This document shows positions 59,180 to 64,000 of a stretch of 64,000 nucleotides of DNA, one piece after another (position 1 is the first letter of the stretch; each line of letters begins with the position of its first letter). The translations under genes were made by a program, and so were the position numbers. The notes beneath the pieces are model-generated. The model was not told where the DNA came from. It was given only the letters and a program-made list of their open reading frames with translations, and did no database searches. The stretch is from Streptomyces sp. AV19 (GTDB lineage: Bacteria > Actinomycetota > Actinomycetes > Streptomycetales > Streptomycetaceae). The stretch is from positions 823,354 through 887,353 of the forward strand of contig NZ_JAEAMR010000022.1 of the NCBI RefSeq assembly GCF_015999245.1, written 5' to 3'.

Positions 59180-59692
59180 CACGGCGCGGCCCTCGGAGTA
59201 TCTACTCCCCCTGCGCCAGGGCGAGTTCACTTCACCTCGGCACCGATGTCCGGGCCACGTGCAGACGGCGGGCACCACGGATGACTTGATCGTTTGCCGC
59301 TACGGCTGACGGGGACCCGGATTTCTTTTGCATCCTCACGACTCAAGAACAAGCGGAACATCGCACTCCACACCTCTCTCATTCACCATTTTGAGTGAAC
59401 CACTTAGAGGAGTTGATCCACAATCAACGGATGATCGCCTGAACGACTCCCCTAAGGACAGCAAACGCTGATGAGGATCGATCAATTTCTGCCGCGTTAG
59501 ACCTAGGGAAACGCTCAAACCCGCCCAGGAATGGGGCTTTTCCATACAATGCGAGCGGGCCCATTGGCCCCCGGTTCGGCAACCTGCTCTCAGGGATTGC
59601 ACGGCGACTCCCTTTTGCACGGCGCGAAAATCGGTTCGCCCATCCTTCAACAACTGTAAGCACGCGAGCGCCAGTTGTATCGTCTTAGCGAT
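59180..59692. other. A/T-richer non-coding gap after the kinase gene
   Basis: About 510 bp with clearly lower G+C than the rest of the window and no frame that I accept. One 145-codon minus-strand frame (59336-59773) has poor Streptomyces codon bias. The composition suggests foreign or non-coding DNA, perhaps an insertion junction. Confidence 0.5.
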
Positions 59693-59751
59693 CGGTCGGC
59701 AGAGTTGCCGACCGCACAGAGGTGGCCCTGGGATTGCGCCCCAGGGCCACC
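59693..59751. ncRNA. Two adjacent perfect hairpins (possible small RNA or attenuator)
   Basis: CGGTCGGCA-GAGT-TGCCGACCG (59693-59714) and GGTGGCCCTGGG-N7-CCCAGGGCCACC (59721-59751) are separated by 6 bp. They lie 41 bp before a small membrane-protein gene. The second could terminate a transcript from the A/T-rich gap; the pair could also be a structured leader. The RNA identity is inferred only. Confidence 0.4.
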
Positions 59752-59791
59752 GCCAGATGATCGTTCCACACACCTGAGGAGTGCAGTGATC

Positions 59792-60055
59792 ATGCGAAAG
59801 AACCGGGGACGTCGTAGTCCGTCCTCGGCCTTATCTCACGTAAGCATGCACCGTCCGGAGGGTGCACCAAACCCCTCATGGACATGGGACATCACCTTGT
59901 ACCCGGATTCTGCCGTCATCGTGATCATCATCGTCGCGATCGTGGTGATCGGCGGGTGCCCTCTGTTCGTGGAGTGGCTGTTGCAGTCGCCGGGCGCAGG
60001 CCATGCGGCGCCCACCGGTCCGTCCGCCCCTCTGCTGCGGATCCGCCGCGGCTGA
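59792..60055 (+). CDS. Small single-span membrane protein with a TTA codon
   Basis: 87 residues from ATG 59792 (GTG 59786 is an alternative; CTGAGGAG lies at 59774-59781). The basic N-terminus (RKNRGRRS) precedes one long membrane helix (DSAVIVIIIVAIVVIGGCPLFVEWLL) and a Pro-rich tail. Codon 14 is TTA (59831-59833), suggesting bldA-dependent expression. The function is unknown. Confidence 0.55.
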   Translation: MRKNRGRRSPSSALSHVSMHRPEGAPNPSWTWDITLYPDSAVIVIIIVAIVVIGGCPLFVEWLLQSPGAGHAAPTGPSAPLLRIRRG

Positions 60056-60171
60056 CTCATCTGCGGTAGGAAGGCGTCTACTTGACGTCGGCCCATCGCC
60101 ATGACCGCGCCATGACCGCGCCGGGGCCCGGCCCGCACCTGCCGGGCCCCGGCCGACCAAGGAGATCAGGG

Positions 60172-61230
60172 GTGAAGCCGGAACACCGGCCACGAGCCTG
60201 CGGAGCCTGCGGCAAGGAGATCATCTTCCGGGCCGGCGTCGGCAGGCCGAGAGACTACTGCGACTCGAAGTGCAGAGCACGTGCCCAACGCGCCCGGGCC
60301 CGCGAGCAACGCTGCTCCCCTGTGGGCGACAGAACGCCCTCCGGGGCATCAACCGCTCGTGATCTACGCCGCCTGGCAGAACAGTTGGAAGCAGCGGAGC
60401 TCTCGTCGAGGCCCTTGAGCACACGCCTGTCCATCATGGAACGGATCACTGCCACCGCGCTGTACTACCCGGCCCTCGTGGCGCACGAGGCCCGCCTCGC
60501 CGGAGCGTCGTGGCAGGACATAGGTTCTGCTGCCGGCATCAGCGGAGCATCGGCCCGGGCCCGTTGGAGGCGGGGGAGGCTCGCCCGTCTCGCGGACCGA
60601 GCCGCGCTGCCCGAAGGCGATCCCGCCGCCGGCGGAGGGCGACCGCACCGGACGGAAGAGCCCCCGACGGACTGCGGGATCCTGGCGAAGCCCCGGTCGC
60701 TCGGCGCCGCACTGTCAGCCCTTCAGCGAGGCTCGGGGATCGACACCCGGCAGGCCGCACGACAGGCCGACCTGCCCCCGTCGGAGCTGTGGCGGGTCCT
60801 GACGGGAGAGCACGTCCCCACCTGGCCCGTCACTCACATGTTGACCACCATTCTTGGCGGCAACCCCCGGGATGTACGCGCCCTTTGGGAGAGCTCTCAA
60901 GGAGTGGCGCGGCCGTCGAGGCTGGCGCTCACCGATGCCGCCGACAACCTGCGTCATGCGCTGCGCGGCCTGCACCTCGCAGCCGGCCGTCCGGCCTTCC
61001 CGAAGATCAGCGCAACGACCGGGGTTCCCACCGCAGTCGTCCAGCGCATCCTGTTCGGCCATGACATCCCGTCCTGGTCGGCAACTGCCGCCCTTGCCAC
61101 CGGACTCGGCGCCGATCCGGAAGCGGTCAGAAGCTTGTGGGAGCAACTCGACTACGCCCTCATCACCAGCCGAGGCTCCGACGCGGCGGCACCTTCTCCG
61201 CACACCCTTGCGGCGAGCGAGAAACGATAA
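60172..61230 (+). CDS. Zinc-ribbon protein with helix-turn-helix-like repeats
   Basis: 352 residues from GTG 60172, behind AAGGAGATCAGG; an ATG at 60112 is possible. Residues ~8-40 hold a CGACGKEI ... DYCDSKCRARAQRAR zinc ribbon. A sigma-like HTH follows (HEARLAGASWQDIGSAAGISGASARARWRRGR). Two XRE-like helical repeats lie at ~190-250 (IDTRQAARQADLPPSELWRVLTG) and ~260-330 (ISATTGVPTAVVQRILFGHDIPSW). It is probably a DNA-binding regulator. Its place after the kinase locus may be coincidental. Confidence 0.7.
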   Translation: MKPEHRPRACGACGKEIIFRAGVGRPRDYCDSKCRARAQRARAREQRCSPVGDRTPSGASTARDLRRLAEQLEAAELSSRPLSTRLSIMERITATALYYPALVAHEARLAGASWQDIGSAAGISGASARARWRRGRLARLADRAALPEGDPAAGGGRPHRTEEPPTDCGILAKPRSLGAALSALQRGSGIDTRQAARQADLPPSELWRVLTGEHVPTWPVTHMLTTILGGNPRDVRALWESSQGVARPSRLALTDAADNLRHALRGLHLAAGRPAFPKISATTGVPTAVVQRILFGHDIPSWSATAALATGLGADPEAVRSLWEQLDYALITSRGSDAAAPSPHTLAASEKR

Positions 61231-61381
61231 GTCGCTCATCCAGCAGTCCTGTTGCCCGCGTTCCGAAATCCATCCATGCGCCGCCCTACCCTCGAACGAG
61301 GGACTACCTCTCACTGTCGTGCCCTCTCTAGCATGGGCACTTCCATCAGCGCAGGGCCGATCACGGCCGGGAGGGGACGGG

Positions 61382-62215
61382 ATGGTCCACAGCGAGAAAC
61401 AAAAAGCACCTCGAATTGACGTGAACACACCAAGCGCGGCGCGCATGTACGACTGGTTACTGGGAGGCATCGACAACTACCTGCCGGACAGAGAGGCCTG
61501 CGCGGAGTTGTTGGAGATCGCCCCCAGTTCGCAGGCGCTCGCCCGCAGCAACCGGGCATTCCTGCGCCGCGTCGTCGCAGTACTGGTCGAGCAGTACGGC
61601 GTCGAACAGATCATTGATCACGGCTCCGGGCTTCCCACACGGGACAACGTGCACCAGGTCGCCCAACGCATCAACAAGAACTGTCGCGTTGTGTACGTCG
61701 ACAACGATCCCCTGGTTCTGGCGCATGGGCGCACCTCGCTGGAGGAGAACTCCAACACCGCTGTGATCCAGGCCGATATGCGTGACACCGGGGTCATCTT
61801 CGACCACGAGGAGACGCGCCGGCTCATCCGGCCGGGCCACCGCACCGCGGCTCTGTTCGTCTCCGTCCTGCACTGCCTCCCCGACACCGATGACGACCGC
61901 TCCCCCGCGGCCCTCATCCGACGGGTAGCCGGTGTACTCAGGGAACTGGGCCCCGGAAACTTCCTGGTCATGTGCCAGCTCATCAGCGACAACCCCGACG
62001 TCCGCCGAAAGGTCACCCAGCTGATGGCCCGGAAGACCGGGGACAAATGGGGGCGGGTACGCGAGCGCGACGAGGTCGAGGCGTACTTCCGCGGACTTCA
62101 GGTTCTCGAACCGGGTCTCGTCGATGTCGTCGACTGGCGCCCTGACGTAGCTCCTCCCCCCGCCGCCCTTCGCCCAACGGACTGGGTCGAGTGGGGCGGT
62201 CTGGCCCAGCTCTGA
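61382..62215 (+). CDS. DUF574-type SAM-dependent methyltransferase, TTA-containing
   Basis: 277 residues from ATG 61382. The N-terminal NTPSAARMYDWLLGGIDNYLPDR and later YVDNDPLVLAHGRTSLEEN, IQADMRDT and FVSVLHCLPD define the Methyltransf_19/DUF574 family, abundant in actinobacteria and often near XRE/DUF397 genes. Codon 26 is TTA (61457-61459). The substrate is unknown. It is convergent with the XRE gene 20 bp away. Confidence 0.88.
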   Translation: MVHSEKQKAPRIDVNTPSAARMYDWLLGGIDNYLPDREACAELLEIAPSSQALARSNRAFLRRVVAVLVEQYGVEQIIDHGSGLPTRDNVHQVAQRINKNCRVVYVDNDPLVLAHGRTSLEENSNTAVIQADMRDTGVIFDHEETRRLIRPGHRTAALFVSVLHCLPDTDDDRSPAALIRRVAGVLRELGPGNFLVMCQLISDNPDVRRKVTQLMARKTGDKWGRVRERDEVEAYFRGLQVLEPGLVDVVDWRPDVAPPPAALRPTDWVEWGGLAQL

Positions 62216-62235
62216 CCGGTGAGACGGCCGGGCCG

Positions 62236-63153
62236 TCAGACCTGATCGCTCCTGCACCGTCCGATCGCCGTGGCGAGGAGGGCATTGCTCTCCTCCCAGC
62301 GGGAAGCGGCATCCCGCAGCCTGTCGAGCACACTCCGGTACTGGTCGATCTCCTTCGGACGTGTCAGGTACTGAGCGCTGTTGATGTGCTCCAGGTAGAC
62401 CAGCTCGGCCGGTCCGCCGTCATCGAAGTACAGGTGGGAGATGGGGTAGGACGGCGTCACGTCCACACCTCGCTTGAAAGGAACCACCCGGATGTTGACA
62501 TGATCGAGCCCGGCGAGTTCCTGAAGGCGCTCGAGCTGCTCCCGCATGACGTCCGGACCGCCCACGCAGCGATGCAGGACCCCCTCGTCCAAGAGGGCGA
62601 CGACAGCCGGGCGTTGCTGGTCCAGAATCCTCTGCCGGCCCATGCGCAGAGCGACCCGCCTGTCGATCTCCTCCATCGTCGCTCCGGGCATGGCGGCCTG
62701 CACCAGGACACGGGCGTACGCGGGAGTCTGCAACAGTCCGGGTACCACATGCGTCTCGTAAGTACAGATCTTGGCCGCTGCTCCTTCAAGGCTGATGAGC
62801 CTCTTCAGGAATCCCGGTGTCACATCGAGGTACTGCTGCCACCACTCCTCATTGCGTGCCTGCTGCACGAGGCCTTCGATCTCATGGGCCAACTCGGGTG
62901 ATACCCGGTAGAATCTCACGAGGTCTTGAACGTCCCGGTCCTTCGGTGGGCTCTCCCCCCGCTCCAGTCGGCTCACTTTGGACACCGAACCCCTGATGAC
63001 CGGAGCCACATCCTTCAGCCCGAGTCCGCGTTCCTGGCGCAACCTCCGTAGTTGATCGCCCAGCAAGCGCGCCGCAGCCGCCTGTTTCGGGTCGCCCTTC
63101 ATGGCGATCACCGAAGCAGTCGCGGCTTCAACTGACTTGGGAACGGCGGACAT
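62236..63153 (-). CDS. XRE-family regulator with DUF5753 domain
   Basis: 305 residues from ATG 63153. The HTH is LLGDQLRRLRQERGLGLKDVAPVIRGSVSKVSRLERGESPP. The DUF5753 part contains YLDVTPGFLKRLISLEGAA, ICTYETHVVPGLLQTPAYARVL and EGVLHRCVGGPDVMREQLERLQEL. Such proteins pair with a small DUF397 protein, here encoded just upstream on the same strand, as a WhiJ-like developmental regulator pair. Confidence 0.93.
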   Translation of the reverse strand: MSAVPKSVEAATASVIAMKGDPKQAAAARLLGDQLRRLRQERGLGLKDVAPVIRGSVSKVSRLERGESPPKDRDVQDLVRFYRVSPELAHEIEGLVQQARNEEWWQQYLDVTPGFLKRLISLEGAAAKICTYETHVVPGLLQTPAYARVLVQAAMPGATMEEIDRRVALRMGRQRILDQQRPAVVALLDEGVLHRCVGGPDVMREQLERLQELAGLDHVNIRVVPFKRGVDVTPSYPISHLYFDDGGPAELVYLEHINSAQYLTRPKEIDQYRSVLDRLRDAASRWEESNALLATAIGRCRSDQV

Positions 63154-63246
63154 CTGGGCTCCCGCTGAGAGGCTGACGCAGTCGACAGCTACCAGGATGG
63201 GGGGTGGATGTCCGCCGGACCAACCTTTGGCCTACGCCTCAGGCAC

Positions 63247-63480
63247 TCACACCGTCAGGTGATCGAACTCCGATCCCTTGGCACCCTTCAGGAAGGCGGC
63301 GAGCTCCTCACGGGTGTACACGAGAGCCACGCCCTCCGGGTAACGCGAGTTGCGCACTGCCACCTCCCCACTCGGCAGCTTCGCGAGCTCCACACAGTTG
63401 CCCTGACCGACGCTCTCACTGCTCTTGATCCACTCCACACCCTCGATGCTGCCGGGAGGGACGCTGTTGTCGAACGTCAT
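63247..63480 (-). CDS. DUF397 protein
   Basis: 77 residues from ATG 63480. The DUF397 core is complete: EWIKSSESVGQGNCVELAKLPSGEVAVRNSRYPEGVALVYTREEL. It lies 93 bp upstream of the XRE/DUF5753 gene in the same direction and probably antagonises it, as WhiJ-associated small proteins do. The more common order has the regulator first. Confidence 0.93.
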   Translation of the reverse strand: MTFDNSVPPGSIEGVEWIKSSESVGQGNCVELAKLPSGEVAVRNSRYPEGVALVYTREELAAFLKGAKGSEFDHLTV

Positions 63481-63743
63481 GAAGTGACCTCGGCCTTCTC
63501 TCGCTTGCGCCGCCCATGGGGCGGCTTGCCGATGGGAGATGCCGTCACAAGATCGCGGATTCTCATATGCGATTGCACGGGGACGGCTGGCGAAAATGCT
63601 AGGCCAGCGGACGCACCCAGTGGTGTCCCTCGAAAGTGTGTGGTTAGAGCTCGAGTTGTAGTGATTTCGCCCCATAAGACCCATGTGAACGGCCAGACGT
63701 AGTTGCCCGGCGGTGAGCGGCAAGATGTCCATGGAGCACGAGC
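63481..63743. other. Non-coding gap upstream of the DUF397 gene
   Basis: 263 bp with locally lower G+C and no acceptable frame. It should contain the promoter of the DUF397-XRE pair. No strong repeat or hairpin was found. Confidence 0.4.
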
Positions 63744-64000
63744 TCATGGCGGAACTCCAGCCCGGCACGCCCTCCCCGGCGGGTCACCCACCTGCCCCGC
63801 CAACCCCCTCCCCGCCGCCTCCGCCCAGTGCCGCGCCCCCGCCCGCTCCGCCACCGCCCGCGCGCGGCGGTAGTGATCGGCGGCCGCGCGCGGACGGTCC
63901 AGAAGGTGGGCCAGGGCGCCCAGGTGGTGGGCGACCGGGCCCAGGGTGACGACACCGCTGCCCGCACCGGCCAAGCCGTCCGCCGCGGGGAGGAGTTGGC
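63744..64000 (-). CDS. C-terminus of a TPR-containing regulator (runs off window end)
   Basis: 85 codons enter from the right edge: QLLPAADGLAGAGSGVVTLG, PVAHHLGALAHLLDRPRAAA, DHYRRARAVAERAGARHW and so on to the stop. The helical-pair pattern is the TPR-like end of Streptomyces ATPase/LuxR- or SARP-type large regulators. The DNA-binding part lies outside the window, so subtype cannot be given. Confidence 0.6.
   Translation of the reverse strand, partial: QLLPAADGLAGAGSGVVTLGPVAHHLGALAHLLDRPRAAADHYRRARAVAERAGARHWAEAAGRGLAGQVGDPPGRACRAGVPP

Noticed and set aside
59336..59773. 145-codon minus-strand frame in the A/T-rich gap
   Set aside because: Poor codon bias, no ribosome site, spans both hairpins, no recognisable motif.

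Overview
High-GC actinobacterial DNA, almost certainly the chromosome of a Streptomyces. The signs are very strong G/C at third codon positions, GTG and TTG starts, rare TTA codons confined to accessory genes, XRE/DUF397 pairs, and a metE-aceB-aceA block that resembles a known Streptomyces arrangement. The mix of scattered central metabolism, several transporters, a biosynthetic cluster, a bacteriocin-like locus and conflict-type genes suggests a chromosome arm rather than the core.

Layout. 0-10 kb: partial AraC regulator, secreted beta-propeller lactonase-like protein, Fsr-like MFS exporter, polysaccharide deacetylase, an SDR lacking its catalytic lysine, an M64 metallopeptidase fused to a seven-repeat lectin-like propeller, and a multidomain PAS/GAF/SpoIIE-phosphatase/anti-sigma kinase. 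10-19 kb is a metabolic block: metE behind a cobalamin riboswitch, an epimerase, a divergent malate synthase and isocitrate lyase (glyoxylate shunt), then a pseudo-phosphatase divergent from cbtBA (cobalt uptake), which has a second cobalamin riboswitch. 19-23 kb: an IS481-type remnant, a DHA2 exporter with a divergent XRE/MmyB-like regulator, and an ArsR-type regulator.

23-35 kb looks like a small specialised-metabolite cluster. Minus-strand genes encode an ACP-adenylate ligase fusion, a ketosynthase, a Cys-less KSbeta-like partner, an ACP, a FabG-like reductase, a ThyX-family protein and an acyl-CoA-dehydrogenase-fold flavoprotein. Plus-strand genes encode a second adenylate ligase, an MFS exporter and a type II thioesterase. 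TTA codons in the ligase and exporter suggest bldA control. I cannot name the product.

35-50 kb: hydrolase, DinB and APH-like genes, then a complete sdpI-sdpC-sdpA-sdpB locus (SDP cannibalism-toxin type), a methyltransferase, monomeric icd, an APC permease, and a two-gene ABC importer with small upstream ORFs and a palindromic operator.

50-62 kb is the most unusual region. An EACC1 protein is translationally coupled to a 1237-residue caspase-UPF1-like helicase fusion. Head to head with it lies a vWA-PP2C-kinase/HhH triad resembling E. coli yegL-yegK-yegI. Downstream are an A/T-richer 600-bp gap with two perfect hairpins, a small membrane protein, a zinc-ribbon/HTH protein and a DUF574 methyltransferase. 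I read this as a candidate conflict, immunity or programmed-death locus. The window ends with a DUF397-XRE pair and the C-terminus of a TPR-type regulator. No tRNA, rRNA or CRISPR was seen.
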